Shown here piece after piece: positions 52,058-61,956 of a DNA stretch of 64,000 bases. How positions within the stretch are numbered: position 1 is the stretch's first letter; each line of letters opens with the position of its first letter. A program made the position numbers and the translations under genes. The DNA is taken from assembly GCA_050246115.1 (NCBI GenBank), contig JBFWWP010000005.1, positions 62,001-126,000 on the forward strand. Direction: 5' to 3'. This DNA comes from JBFWWP01 sp050246115. Its GTDB lineage: Bacteria > Planctomycetota > UBA8108 > UBA1146 > JAJFFE01. The notes beneath the pieces are model-generated. The model was not told where the DNA came from. It worked only from the letters and a program-made list of their open reading frames with translations, and ran no database searches.

Positions 52058-55000
52058 TCACGGCGCGCTGGTGACGATGACCTCGAGGTGCTGCCCAGCG
52101 CGCAGCGTGATCGCCCGAACTTCGCTGCGCTCGCGGCCCCGGCGCGACTGGTGCCAAACCGTGTAGTCGCCCGGGGGCAGACCCGCGAGTTCGAAGAGCC
52201 CATTTGCGTCGGCCTTCGTGGAGCGGCGGAATCGAGGGTTCGCACGCTCCGCAATGACGTCGCCGGCAGCGACTCCCGGCCGCAGCACGACGCGTCCGCG
52301 CACGACCGCCCCGGGCTCCAACGTGCGACGCAAGAACGGGTCGACACGGTCAGCGGACAGCGACACCGGTTCGACCACCTCCGCGACGAAGCGCGCATGC
52401 TCGATCACGACGCGATAGTCGCCATCCGCAAGGCCCGCGACCTCGAAGCCGCCACTCGCATCGCTATGCACCTGCTGTACGTGATCCGCCCGTAGCTTCC
52501 CGTCCTTCTCGGTCAGACGGAAGATGCGGATCGTCGCCTTCTCGAGCCCTGCGCCACCGGGGGTCGCAACCTGGCCACTCAGCACCGCCCCCCGCTCGGC
52601 CCGGTACTCGAGGCCGCGCAGCGGTACGTCGCGCGGGACCCGAAGCCTCCCCGGCTCCAGGGGCAGGGCACCGGCCCCGCCGATGCTCAACCAGTACTCG
52701 CCCGCGGCGACCTCCCCGAACGAGAAGCGGCCCTCGGCATCGGTTTGCGCGCGCTGGTCGCGCCCGCCCTTGGGGAGGTCCTTTGCGGCGTCGTACCCGC
52801 GCAAGCGTACGGATACGTCGGGCCACGGTTCACCCGTGGCGACATCGAGCACCCAGCCGAAGACCTCGTGGCAGGGCTCGAGGTCCACGTCGAACGACCC
52901 CGCTTCGACCCGCCGTCGTGGACTCACCCAACTCGAGTAGCCCGGGGACGACACACGGACCTGGATCTCCCCGTCCCCGAGTCCGCCGATCTCATAATAC
53001 CCGTCGGCAGAGCTCGTCGTTTCGCGCGCTCCACCGACCGCTTCACCGAGGACTCGCACCCGGGCTCCCGCGATTGCCGGCCCCGAAACCTCGCGTACGA
53101 CGCCGTAGAGCACTCGCTCGTCCTCGAGCACGAGGTCGCGTTGATCGACCCGCTCCGGGAGCAACACGAGGCCGGGCACGCGCTCCGGGGCGAACCCGTC
53201 CGCCGTCGCTTCCAGGCGGTACGTGCCCGGCTCCAACCCGGTGATCTGAAAGCGACCATCGGCCCGCGACCGCACGGAACCGGCGCGCGGCGTCCTCCCT
53301 GGGCTCACGCCACCGGACGGTTGGGAACTCCCGCGCTGCGCGCTCGGGCGTCGCTCGGGCTGGAGACTGATGCGCGCCCGCGGGATCGCCACGCCAGCAC
53401 GATCGACGACGACCCCGCGCAGGCCCGCGCCCCAGCCCATGCATACGTCCACCACCGGTGCCGCCCGCGTCGTCACCCGCCGCTCCGGCTGATCGAGCGC
53501 CAGCATCATGGGATACTCGGCGCTCACCTTCCAAGTGGCGTCGGCTTTCGACAGCGACAGTTCGAAAGCACCGTCGTGGCGCGTCACCGCGCTCACACTG
53601 GCCGGCCGCTTCACGTCCACCTCACGGGCGGACACCCGCGCCCCCGCCAGACCCCGTTGATCGGGCCCCAGGACCTTACCGACAATGAGGGGCGCAGCGC
53701 CAAGGGCGACTTGCCCGAGATCCTCGACGGCAGCGTCCAATGCCTCCCGATACTCCAGGTACCCGGTGGCTCGCGCGGACAATTCGTACGGCTCGGGGCC
53801 CAGCCCCGCGAAACGAAACCGACCCGCGGCATCGGTCTTCGCATGACGTGTGCGCTCGCCGCGCCGGTTCAGCCACACCGAGGCTCCGTCGATCGACTCG
53901 CCGCCTTCATCGACGATTTGTCCGACCACCTCGCGGCCCTCCCCGAGGACGACCGCGAGATCCTCCTCTCCCGGTGCGACTTCCTCGGAGTGCGGAGCCC
54001 AGTCGTCGTGTCGGAATTCGAGGCGCACCCTCTGACCTGTCAGCGTATCGAAGCGAAAGCGACCGTCGCCGCCGGTCTTCGCGCGCAAGTCGACCCGCCA
54101 AGGTCGGCGCAGGTCCGTCGCCACCGTGACGTCAGCGTCGGCGACGGGCTCGCCGGTCGGCGACAAAACGACGCCGCCGAGTACGGCGCCGACCTCGAGG
54201 GTGACCCACACCTCCGATTCGGCGTCGGCCGCGACCCGAAGGCCCTTCGCGCTGCCTGGTCGATGCCCGGCGTGCGTCACGACCAAGCGATAGACCCCTG
54301 TCGGGACCGCCGCGAACCGGAACGACCCCGTTGTGTCGGCGATCGTCGTGCGACTCTCGCGGGCACTCTCGAGGAAGCTCGATCCTTCGGCGCGGCTGTA
54401 TTCATCGATGAGTTGCACGGCCGCGCCTGCGACCGCGTCGCCTTGATCGTCCACCACGCGCCCGGCCAGTCCGCCGCCAGCCTCGAGCACGATCTCTGCG
54501 GGCGCGGCGCTCGGAACGACGTGAAGGGTCTCGGACGGCGCCCACGAGTCGACGCTCACGAGAACCTGGTACTCGAGCGGCGGCAGTCCGGCCAACTCGA
54601 CCCAACCGTCGACGTCGGTAACGGCCTCCAACTCGATGGGATTGAGGCGGTAGCCAAAGAGCTGTTCGAGCGCGAGGAACGATTGGGCGACACCGTCCTC
54701 CGACTCGAGCACATTCCCGGTCAAGCGCACGCGCGCGTTCACGACGGGGAAGTCGTTGGCGTCGACCACCCGCGCCTCGAAGGTGTACGCCTCCTGCAAG
54801 AACACATCGACGCTCGCCTGCAGCGGAGCCTCGGGCTCGAATCCCAGCGGAATCGCTGACGGCGCGGGCGAAACCAGCGTATCCGTGCTCACGGCCGCCA
54901 CCAGATACTCCGCGGGCGGCAGCCGTCGAAATCGAAACCGTCCTTCGGCATCCGCGGTGACCGCGGCCCGCGGTTCGAGGAGATGCGGGTAGCGGTCGGC

Positions 55001-55402
55001 CAAGGTCGGCCGCGCTCGACCGGCGGCATGAGCGACCAAGCGCCAGGACTCGACGCCACGGTCGGCCGCGAGTTCGGGGGGCAGGCGAACGCACCAGAGC
55101 GTCACGCGACTCCCTGGGCAGGGTTCGCCCCACGGGCCGAAGACGCGCCCGTCGATGACTCCGTCACCGTCCGCGACGTCGATCTCGTGAGCCGAGGATT
55201 CAACCACCTGACCGGCGTCAGGCGAGAGCGACTCGGTGGGTGCGTCGACGCCCAACGGCTCCGCGGCCAGCATCGCTTGGGTCTCGGTCGGGGCCGGCAG
55301 ATCTTCCTCGACCCAGTCCTCGCGGCCCGATCGCAGCCACGCGCCCAGCGCGAGCACCCCGATCACCGCGGCCAGTGTCAGCCCCGCCTTCTTCACGGCC
55401 AT
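52058..55402 (-). CDS. large membrane-anchored protein of carboxypeptidase-regulatory-like repeats
   Basis: The 1114-aa protein has one N-terminal helix ('AGLTLAAVIGVLALGAWL'). It then has about eleven Ig-like CarboxypepD_reg repeats, each with a 'G.V.D..G.P..GA.V.L' start. Examples are 'GLAGRVVDDQGDAVAGAAVQL', 'VLGGVVLSPTGEPVADADVTV', 'VVGQIVDEGGESIDGASVWL' and 'VLSGQVATPGGAGLEKATIRI', together with 'GRFRFAGLGPEPYELSARATGY'-type halves. There is no catalytic domain. Such proteins are surface or periplasmic structural or binding factors. ATG 55402 has AGGGAAGGG upstream. Length and repeat number are unusual even for the family. Confidence 0.85.
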   Translation of the reverse strand: MAVKKAGLTLAAVIGVLALGAWLRSGREDWVEEDLPAPTETQAMLAAEPLGVDAPTESLSPDAGQVVESSAHEIDVADGDGVIDGRVFGPWGEPCPGSRVTLWCVRLPPELAADRGVESWRLVAHAAGRARPTLADRYPHLLEPRAAVTADAEGRFRFRRLPPAEYLVAAVSTDTLVSPAPSAIPLGFEPEAPLQASVDVFLQEAYTFEARVVDANDFPVVNARVRLTGNVLESEDGVAQSFLALEQLFGYRLNPIELEAVTDVDGWVELAGLPPLEYQVLVSVDSWAPSETLHVVPSAAPAEIVLEAGGGLAGRVVDDQGDAVAGAAVQLIDEYSRAEGSSFLESARESRTTIADTTGSFRFAAVPTGVYRLVVTHAGHRPGSAKGLRVAADAESEVWVTLEVGAVLGGVVLSPTGEPVADADVTVATDLRRPWRVDLRAKTGGDGRFRFDTLTGQRVRLEFRHDDWAPHSEEVAPGEEDLAVVLGEGREVVGQIVDEGGESIDGASVWLNRRGERTRHAKTDAAGRFRFAGLGPEPYELSARATGYLEYREALDAAVEDLGQVALGAAPLIVGKVLGPDQRGLAGARVSAREVDVKRPASVSAVTRHDGAFELSLSKADATWKVSAEYPMMLALDQPERRVTTRAAPVVDVCMGWGAGLRGVVVDRAGVAIPRARISLQPERRPSAQRGSSQPSGGVSPGRTPRAGSVRSRADGRFQITGLEPGTYRLEATADGFAPERVPGLVLLPERVDQRDLVLEDERVLYGVVREVSGPAIAGARVRVLGEAVGGARETTSSADGYYEIGGLGDGEIQVRVSSPGYSSWVSPRRRVEAGSFDVDLEPCHEVFGWVLDVATGEPWPDVSVRLRGYDAAKDLPKGGRDQRAQTDAEGRFSFGEVAAGEYWLSIGGAGALPLEPGRLRVPRDVPLRGLEYRAERGAVLSGQVATPGGAGLEKATIRIFRLTEKDGKLRADHVQQVHSDASGGFEVAGLADGDYRVVIEHARFVAEVVEPVSLSADRVDPFLRRTLEPGAVVRGRVVLRPGVAAGDVIAERANPRFRRSTKADANGLFELAGLPPGDYTVWHQSRRGRERSEVRAITLRAGQHLEVIVTSAP

Positions 55403-55538
55403 CCCTTCCCTGAGTCGACCGACGGCGAACGCGCACGACGCTCGCGCGCGCTCGCGGAGCGTGCCGGAGATTCTAGCCCGCATCCCGTGCCAGCGCTCGG
55501 GTCAAAGCGCCCCGAGCCGAGTCGGTGGCCGGTTCCTT

Positions 55539-57332
55539 TCAGCCCAGATCTGCGGCGTCGCTGTCCCCCATTTCGACGCCCCCGTTCGGGAAGTACTCGC
55601 GCCAACGGTCGGTCACTCGCTGAGCCGTCTCCGGATCGCAGAAGAGCTCCCGCGGGTAGCTGGGCTTCGTGCGCGCGTCGATCGCGATCGGCGCGCGAAA
55701 CGTCGGGTGGTTGCGCACCACGGAAACCTCCGCTGCATGAATGTCGGCACCCGGCTCGAAGCGCGTGAACACCGTCCAGAGAAAGCGCGCCACGCTCCGC
55801 ACCGTCCCACGCGCGTCATCCACGCCGATGAGCAGCGGCCAGGCGCCAAAGCGCGGATCGCGAGCGAGCCGTTGCACCGCAGCTGGGTCTGCGGAAAACG
55901 GCGGCGTCTCGATCACGAGGCAACCGGGACAGAACACCTCCACCCGCGCGCACTCGGGTGGGAGCGTGCCGACGAATGCGCGCGGCAACTCGCGCACGGG
56001 ATCCCCGAGACCGAGCAGCACGCCTTTCGATCCTTCGTTCACCTTCGGCCCAGTGTAGTCCAGCGTGTCCATGGACACACAACTGAACACGAACAGATCA
56101 CGCTCCCAAACGACCCGCGCGAGCAGGTGTTCGAGCAGCCCACGAAAGTCGGTGAGATCCCGCGCCGCGTCGGTGAGCAGTAAGAACTTCGTCAAGGAGA
56201 GCTGACCCTCCCCCAAGATCCGGAACGCGGAAGCCATGGCCTCGCGTGGATAGCGGTCCCGCACGACCGCGGCCGCGAGCGAGTGGTAACCGGTCTCGCC
56301 GTAGGACCACAGACTTCGCACGGCCGGCATCACGAGCGGGAACAAGGGCGACAGGAGTTCCTGCAAGAAGTCCCCCAGGTAGAAGTCCTCCTGCCGGGGT
56401 TTGCCGACGACCGTAGCCGGGTAGATCGCATCGCGACGACGGTACAACGCATCCACGTGCAGCACCGGGTAGTCGTGTTCGAGCGAGTAGTAGCCATAGT
56501 GATCGCCGAATGGGCCTTCCGGCCGTCGTTCTCCGGGCGGGACGAAGCCCACGAGCGCGAACTCGGCCTCGGCCACCAACGGGTGAGGACCGACCGCGCT
56601 GCGCGCGAGACGCAGCTTCGCGCCTTGAAGGAGCGAGGCGAGGATCAGTTCGCCCACGTTCTCGGGGAGGGGCGCAATGGCCGAAGCGATGAGCGCTGGC
56701 GGGCCGCCGAGGAACACGGTCACCGGCAAACGCTGCCCCGCGGTCTCCGCCTCGTGATGGTGAAAGCCTCCGCCCTTGCCGATCTGCCAATGCATGCCGG
56801 TGTGGCGATCGTCGAACCGTTGCAGCCGGTACATGCCCAGGTTGTGCCGTCCGTCGCGCGGGTGCTCGGTGTAGACGAGTGGCAACGTGACGAAGGCCCC
56901 GGCATCCTCTGGCCAGCCGGTCAAACAGGGAAGCCTCGACAGGCGTGGGTCGCGCTCGAGAACCTCCGTAACGGGCCCAGCAGACCCGCGGCGCAAACCC
57001 ACGCGGAGGCCGGCCCCCATCAGATCGCGCGCCTTCCAGAGCTTCCCGAGTGACAGCGGGAACAGTCCCTCGGCGACCTCGACGGCCCGCTTGACCAACT
57101 CCAACGGGCGACTGCCGAAGGCCAAGTCCACACGCCGGGCAGTGCCAAAGAGATTCGTGACCACGGGAAAATCGGCGCCGCGAGGACGCCGAAAGAGAAG
57201 CGCGGGACCGCCAGCCGCGATGACTCGACGGTGAATCTCTGCGATCTCCAAGTGCGGGTCCGCCGGCACGTCGATCACCGCCAGATCACGCTCCCGCTCG
57301 AGTCGGCCGAGAAACTCGCGTAGGTTCTTCAC
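55539..57332 (-). CDS. ubiD: UbiD-family decarboxylase
   Basis: The 597-aa protein is a prenylated-FMN-dependent decarboxylase of the UbiD family. Seen are 'NLREFLGRLERERDLAVID', 'GMYRLQRFDDRHTGMHWQIGKGGGFHHHEA' (the conserved metal/prFMN segment), 'PEGPFGDHYGYYSLEHDYPVLHV' (the E..D.Y region) and 'GDPVRELPRAFVGTLPPE'. It may act on a 4-hydroxybenzoate or other aromatic acid. UbiX, which makes the cofactor, is not in this window. GTG 57332 has GAGGTGA upstream. It is divergent from the metalloprotease gene, with a 150-base shared promoter region. The symbol names the family, not a proven ubiquinone role. Confidence 0.92.
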   Translation of the reverse strand: MKNLREFLGRLERERDLAVIDVPADPHLEIAEIHRRVIAAGGPALLFRRPRGADFPVVTNLFGTARRVDLAFGSRPLELVKRAVEVAEGLFPLSLGKLWKARDLMGAGLRVGLRRGSAGPVTEVLERDPRLSRLPCLTGWPEDAGAFVTLPLVYTEHPRDGRHNLGMYRLQRFDDRHTGMHWQIGKGGGFHHHEAETAGQRLPVTVFLGGPPALIASAIAPLPENVGELILASLLQGAKLRLARSAVGPHPLVAEAEFALVGFVPPGERRPEGPFGDHYGYYSLEHDYPVLHVDALYRRRDAIYPATVVGKPRQEDFYLGDFLQELLSPLFPLVMPAVRSLWSYGETGYHSLAAAVVRDRYPREAMASAFRILGEGQLSLTKFLLLTDAARDLTDFRGLLEHLLARVVWERDLFVFSCVSMDTLDYTGPKVNEGSKGVLLGLGDPVRELPRAFVGTLPPECARVEVFCPGCLVIETPPFSADPAAVQRLARDPRFGAWPLLIGVDDARGTVRSVARFLWTVFTRFEPGADIHAAEVSVVRNHPTFRAPIAIDARTKPSYPRELFCDPETAQRVTDRWREYFPNGGVEMGDSDAADLG

Positions 57333-57484
57333 GGGGTCACCTCGATCCGGTCGCCAGAGCAACGCCGGCACCCTGAACGCGAAGCAACGGTTCGCGCTCG
57401 GTCTCCCCGGCACGTTGCTTGACATCCGCCGCGCGCCCCGATCCCATCCGGCTCATGGACCACGCCCCCACCGAAGGAGCAGGC

Positions 57485-60211
57485 ATGACATTTCGCTGCA
57501 ACGAGATCCTCGACCGCGGTCGAGCGGGTCGAAACGCGTCTCACCGTTGGGTTTCCATCTTCTCGCGCTCCAAGTTTCGGTGGGTGACCTTGGCCGGGTG
57601 CGCCACACTGGCGACCCTCCTGGGCTCACTGCCGTCCACAGCGAACGCCCAGCCGCCGCTCCGGAATCCTGTGGGCGGCTCCGAGTCGGACGATCGGCTC
57701 CCCGACGCCGACAAGGTCACCACGGGCATGGAAGTGACGGAAGGATTCTTCCGGATCTATCAGGCCAAGGGCAAGATGTACTTGGAGATCCCGCGGCGAT
57801 TGCTCGAGAAGCCCTTCTTCTTGGCCACGAGTTTCGCCGGTGGCAACGCCTACCACGGCTGGCAATGGTCGGACCAGTTGGTGTCCTGGGAACGCTTCGA
57901 GGACAAACTCCTTCTCGTCGAGCAGGATCTCCGGTTTCGTTCGGAGGGGAACGCGCCGGTCGGCGACGCGGTGCGCCGCACCTACGCGAATCGTATCGTG
58001 CTCGCGCTGCCGATCATCGGCGAGGGCAAGGGCGGGAATCGTGGCTACGTGATCGACGGCAAGCGCATGCTCGCCGAGAACGCAACTAAGTTCTTCGGTG
58101 GCATCGCGACGGCGCTCAACCCAACGCTCGCCCGCTTCGACAAACTCAAGGCATTTCCGCACAACTGCGAGATTGCGGTGACCATGCCCACGCATGCCGA
58201 GGGCACGCTGACCACGCTTCACTACAGCCTCGCTCGCCTCCCCGAATCTCGCTACCGACCCCGGGCCGCCGACCCGCGGATCGGCTACTTCCTGACTGCA
58301 TTCAAGGACTTCGCAGCGGGGGATGCCAAGGACGCCCGGTTCGTGCGCTACATCAATCGCTGGAACCTGACCAAGAAGGACCCAACCCTCGCATTGTCGC
58401 CGCCCGAACAGCCGATTGTCTTCTACGTCGAGAAGACCGTGCCGGTGCGCTTTCGTCGGGCGGTTCGCGAGGGCATCCTCGAGTGGAACAAGGCCTTCGA
58501 GAAGATCGGGTTCTACAACGCCATCGAGGTACGGCAGCAAACCGACACCGAGTTCACGGACCTCGATCCCGAGGACTCGCGCTACAACTTCTTTCGATGG
58601 ATCGCATCGGAAGAGGCGTTTGCCATGGGACCGTCGCGAGTGAACCCGCTCACCGGAGAGATCGTGGACGCGGACGTGATCTTCGACGACTCGATGGCGC
58701 GCGTCTTCATCATGGAGTACGACCGCCTCTTGAGCGATCTACCGGATACCTTCTTCTCGCCGCGCGTACGTGAGTTCTTTCGCGAACATCCCGAGGAGCA
58801 CCCGTTCGCCGAGATCCGCTCGCTGCTCCCCGCCCCGCCGGCGGCCGAGGCGTCTGCGGACGGTGTCGACCCGCACGCGCACGCCTTGCCCCTCGACCCG
58901 GCGGCGGGCCGCGCCTTCTGTCGCTATGGGCAGGGCATCACCCACCAACTGGCGGTGGCCGCGCTGGCCGACCTGGCCCTGCGCCCAACCGAGGGACAAA
59001 CCGAAGTCGACGCGCCCGACGATTATGTGTACGCCGTGATCAAGGAAACGGTGATGCACGAGATCGGACACACCCTGGGGCTGCGCCACAACTTCAAGGC
59101 GAGCTGCTGGCGGACCCAGGCGGAGCTCGACCGCGCGGACGCCAGCGAGGCGACCGTCGGCTCGGTCATGGACTACAACCCGGTGAACGTAGTACTCGAT
59201 GGTGGGCAGAAGCAGTTCGTGACCGGCACCATCGGCCCCTACGACTATTGGGCGATCGAGTACGGCTACGGCTTGGACCTCGAGACGAAGGATCTCGCCA
59301 AGATCGCATCGCGCAGCGCCGAGAAGGGCCTCGACTACGGCACGGACGACGACCTCTTCGAGGGCGATCCGACGATCGCGCAGTTCGACGCCGGCACCAA
59401 CCCACTCGAGTTCGCGCAGCGCAGGCTGGCCCTGGTGCAAGCCTTGATGCCCACGCTGATCGAGCGCGCTATCGACGACGGCGAAGGCTACGAACGCGTG
59501 CGTCGCGCCTTCGATGCGCTTCTCTTCGAAGTCAGCGGCGCCGCCATGATCGCAGCCCGTCACGTCGGCGGCGCCTACCTGCACCGCGACCACAAGGGAA
59601 CGCCCGAGGCGCGGCCACCGCTGTCGGTGGTACCCGCGGAGAAGCAGCGCGAGGCCCTGACCTTGATCTGCCGCCACATCCTCGACACCAACGCACTCCC
59701 CATTCCTCAGCAACTGCTGTCGTATCTCGCAGCCGGACGTTGGTCGCACTGGGGGCAGGGCTATGCTCCGGCGAGCTATCCGGTCCTGGAACGCGCCCAG
59801 GGTGTTCAATCGCTGGCCTTGGCGGCGCTGCTCAACTTCGAGACGTTGTCGCGAATCCGCAACAACGAGCTGCGCCTCCCCCAAGATGAGTCCAAGCTGA
59901 CCATCCCGGAACTGTTGAGCACGCTCACCAACTCGGTGTTCGCTGAGACCGTCACGCAGGCCGAGGTTGGTCTCCCGGCCATGCGGCAGAACCTCCAGCG
60001 AGTCTACATCGACCGGTTGATCCGCATGGCGAATGGACCAAACTTCGGCCCGCCCATCGTTCCCGCCCTGGCCCGCGCTCAACTCAAGGACATTCACGAA
60101 CGTCTCGAGCGTTGGCGAGAGCGCAGCCGCGATCCCTACACGAGCGCGCACGTCGATGACGGGCTCAGCCGCATCGATCGCGCGCTGCGTGCCCAGTACC
60201 AAGCGTTCTAG
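57485..60211 (+). CDS. secreted zinc-dependent metalloprotease (DUF5117-like)
   Basis: The 908-aa protein has a signal peptide ending 'PSTANAQ'. A DUF5118/DUF5117-like N-terminal part follows: 'GMEVTEGFFRIYQAKGKMYLEIPRRLLEKPFFLATSF' and 'PTHAEGTLTTLHYSLARLPE'. The metzincin-like zinc motif is 'VMHEIGHTLGLRHNF' (His about 525), with 'GSVMDYNPVNV' as the Met-turn. A helical C-terminal domain follows. Such proteases are common in the secretomes of Bacteroidetes and Planctomycetes. ATG 57485 has GAAGGAGCAGG upstream. It is one of the clearest secreted enzymes of the window; its substrate is unknown. Confidence 0.93.
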   Translation: MTFRCNEILDRGRAGRNASHRWVSIFSRSKFRWVTLAGCATLATLLGSLPSTANAQPPLRNPVGGSESDDRLPDADKVTTGMEVTEGFFRIYQAKGKMYLEIPRRLLEKPFFLATSFAGGNAYHGWQWSDQLVSWERFEDKLLLVEQDLRFRSEGNAPVGDAVRRTYANRIVLALPIIGEGKGGNRGYVIDGKRMLAENATKFFGGIATALNPTLARFDKLKAFPHNCEIAVTMPTHAEGTLTTLHYSLARLPESRYRPRAADPRIGYFLTAFKDFAAGDAKDARFVRYINRWNLTKKDPTLALSPPEQPIVFYVEKTVPVRFRRAVREGILEWNKAFEKIGFYNAIEVRQQTDTEFTDLDPEDSRYNFFRWIASEEAFAMGPSRVNPLTGEIVDADVIFDDSMARVFIMEYDRLLSDLPDTFFSPRVREFFREHPEEHPFAEIRSLLPAPPAAEASADGVDPHAHALPLDPAAGRAFCRYGQGITHQLAVAALADLALRPTEGQTEVDAPDDYVYAVIKETVMHEIGHTLGLRHNFKASCWRTQAELDRADASEATVGSVMDYNPVNVVLDGGQKQFVTGTIGPYDYWAIEYGYGLDLETKDLAKIASRSAEKGLDYGTDDDLFEGDPTIAQFDAGTNPLEFAQRRLALVQALMPTLIERAIDDGEGYERVRRAFDALLFEVSGAAMIAARHVGGAYLHRDHKGTPEARPPLSVVPAEKQREALTLICRHILDTNALPIPQQLLSYLAAGRWSHWGQGYAPASYPVLERAQGVQSLALAALLNFETLSRIRNNELRLPQDESKLTIPELLSTLTNSVFAETVTQAEVGLPAMRQNLQRVYIDRLIRMANGPNFGPPIVPALARAQLKDIHERLERWRERSRDPYTSAHVDDGLSRIDRALRAQYQAF

Positions 60212-60244
60212 CCCGCACTATTCATGAAGCTTGATGCGAGGAGG

Positions 60245-60433
60245 CCTAAGGAGTCGGCCAAGAATAACTTCGACATCTTGCCGTCGATTTGGGTCAGATT
60301 CGGCCGATCCGGAAAGCTCGAAACCGGAGGCGTAGCCTTAGTTCCGGTGAGGATTTCGAGGTTTTCGGATCGGTCGAAGATGGCCGGAAGCGACGAGCAA
60401 GAGGGCGAAGTTATTCTTGGGCGACTCCTAAGG
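60245..60433 (+). mobile_element. complete MITE-like element, 189 bp
   Basis: The left end reads CCTAAGGAGTCGGCCAAG and the right end, read inversely, CCTTAGGAGTCGCCCAAG. The terminal inverted repeats match at about 26 of 28 positions. Only about seven bases differ from the 48085 copy. The right end again continues into an inverse of itself (GACTCCTAAGGAGTC). It sits between the metalloprotease and peptidase T genes. Confidence 0.8.
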
Positions 60434-60480
60434 AGTCGCCCACGAATCATGCGGGCTAGGGCTCTGTCAGGCACGGCACG

Positions 60481-60519
60481 GGTCCCGAAGCCGGCGCATG
60501 GCGCGCTTGCTTCGGGACC
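60481..60519 (+). terminator. hairpin upstream of pepT
   Basis: GGTCCCGAAGC (60481-60491) and GCTTCGGGACC (60509-60519) form an 11-bp stem around a GC-rich loop that contains ATG 60498. It may end transcription from the metalloprotease side or control pepT. It is a reason not to use ATG 60498 as the start. Confidence 0.5.
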
Positions 60520-60563
60520 GCCTTCTCGAAAGCAACTTTCGAAACACCCAAACAGGCGCCAGA

Positions 60564-61835
60564 GTGACGGAGGATCGGTTGCTCGCGAATGCCATACGTC
60601 GGTTCCTGGCCGATGACTCCAAGGAGCGCTTTCTTCGATACGTCCAGGTCCACACCACCTCGAACGACAGCTCGAAGACAAAACCCTCTACGGCAGTTCA
60701 ATGGGACCTTCTGCGCCTACTGGCCGACGAGTGCCGCGCGCTCGGACTCCATGATGTGCACCTCGGCGAAACCGGCTTCGTGTACGCCACCTTACCCGCC
60801 ACCCCCGGCATCGCGTGCGCTCCCTTCGGGCTCCTCGCACACGTCGACACTTCTCCGGAGCAGCCCGGCGATGGAGTGCGCCCGGTGTGCCACGAGAACT
60901 GGGACGGCGCGCCCATTCGCTTCCCGGACGACCCGGACCTGGTGCTGACGCCCACGGACTCCGAAGAACTCAGCGACTTTCGCGGCGACACCATCATCAC
61001 CGCGTCGGGACGGACCCTGCTGGGCGCGGACGACAAGGCCGGGGTTGCGGAGATCATGGCCGCGCTGGCCACGCTCCAGCGTTTTCCCGAGTTGCTTCAC
61101 GGAGAGATTCGTGCATGTTTCACGACCGACGAGGAGATCGGTCGGGGCACTCAAGGGATCGAGCTCGCGCGGCTCCCGCGCTACTGCTACACCCTCGACG
61201 GATCCTACCCCGGCGAACTCGAGACGGAGTGCTTCAATGCCTGGCGCGCGGAGATTCGCTTCCAAGGCGTCGGCGTCCATCCCGGTCTCGCCAAGGACAA
61301 ACTGGTGAACGCCATCGCGAGCGCTGCCCGCTACGTGGCGGAGCTGCCCGAGGCAGAGACCCCCGAGCGCACCGCTGGGCGTGACGGCTTCTACTACGTC
61401 TTCGCGGTGCAGGGAGACTGCGAGAACGCCCTGGTCCAGCTCATCGTCCGCGACTTCGAGCGCGAGGAGAACCTGCGCCGAAACGCGTTCCTGCACGAGC
61501 TCGCGCGGCGCTACGAAGAGCGCTACCCGCGGCTCTCGGTCGTGGTCGAGTGCCGCGAGCAGTACCGCAACATGCGCGACATCTTGGCTTCCCACCCCCG
61601 AGTGACCGAGCTGGCGCACCGTGCGATCGAGGACGCCGGACTCGTCGTCCGTCGCAAGGCCATCCGCGGGGGAACCGACGGCAGCCTGCTCTCCCAACTC
61701 GGACACCCGACGCCCAACATCTTCGCCGGCGGCCTCCTCTTTCATTCCCGCAAGGAGTGGATCGCCGCCAGCAGCCTGGCGAAGGCGGCCGAGACCATCG
61801 TGCACTTGGCGCGACGGTGGACCGAGGCGGACTGA
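60564..61835 (+). CDS. pepT: peptidase T (aminotripeptidase)
   Basis: The protein (423 aa from GTG 60564) shows M20-family metal sites. 'FGLLAHVDTSPE' has the first His/Asp, 'TLLGADDKAGVAEIMAAL' the bridging Asp, and 'ACFTTDEEIGRGT' the Glu pair. 'YTLDGSYPGELETECFNAW' and the final 'IFAGGLLFHSRKEWI' follow, as in peptidase T. It removes N-terminal residues from tripeptides in the cytoplasm. GTG 60564 gives nearly the normal family length (about 410); the in-frame ATG 60498 lies inside a hairpin and adds 22 basic residues. Confidence 0.95.
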   Translation: MTEDRLLANAIRRFLADDSKERFLRYVQVHTTSNDSSKTKPSTAVQWDLLRLLADECRALGLHDVHLGETGFVYATLPATPGIACAPFGLLAHVDTSPEQPGDGVRPVCHENWDGAPIRFPDDPDLVLTPTDSEELSDFRGDTIITASGRTLLGADDKAGVAEIMAALATLQRFPELLHGEIRACFTTDEEIGRGTQGIELARLPRYCYTLDGSYPGELETECFNAWRAEIRFQGVGVHPGLAKDKLVNAIASAARYVAELPEAETPERTAGRDGFYYVFAVQGDCENALVQLIVRDFEREENLRRNAFLHELARRYEERYPRLSVVVECREQYRNMRDILASHPRVTELAHRAIEDAGLVVRRKAIRGGTDGSLLSQLGHPTPNIFAGGLLFHSRKEWIAASSLAKAAETIVHLARRWTEAD

Positions 61836-61956
61836 GGGTCCTCGCGAGTTCTTCCCCCAGTCCGCAAGCACACACGCCAGACTCGGCTTCCTGGAGGCAG
61901 GGGTCGTGGCGAGTCCGCGGACCTGATCGGGCAGTCTTCGGATCAAGTTCGGGAGT

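Noticed and set aside
58739..60202. A 487-codon minus-strand open frame inside the metalloprotease gene
   Set aside because: The plus strand encodes the HEIGHTLGLRHNF protease here; the antisense frame is a GC-rich shadow without motifs.
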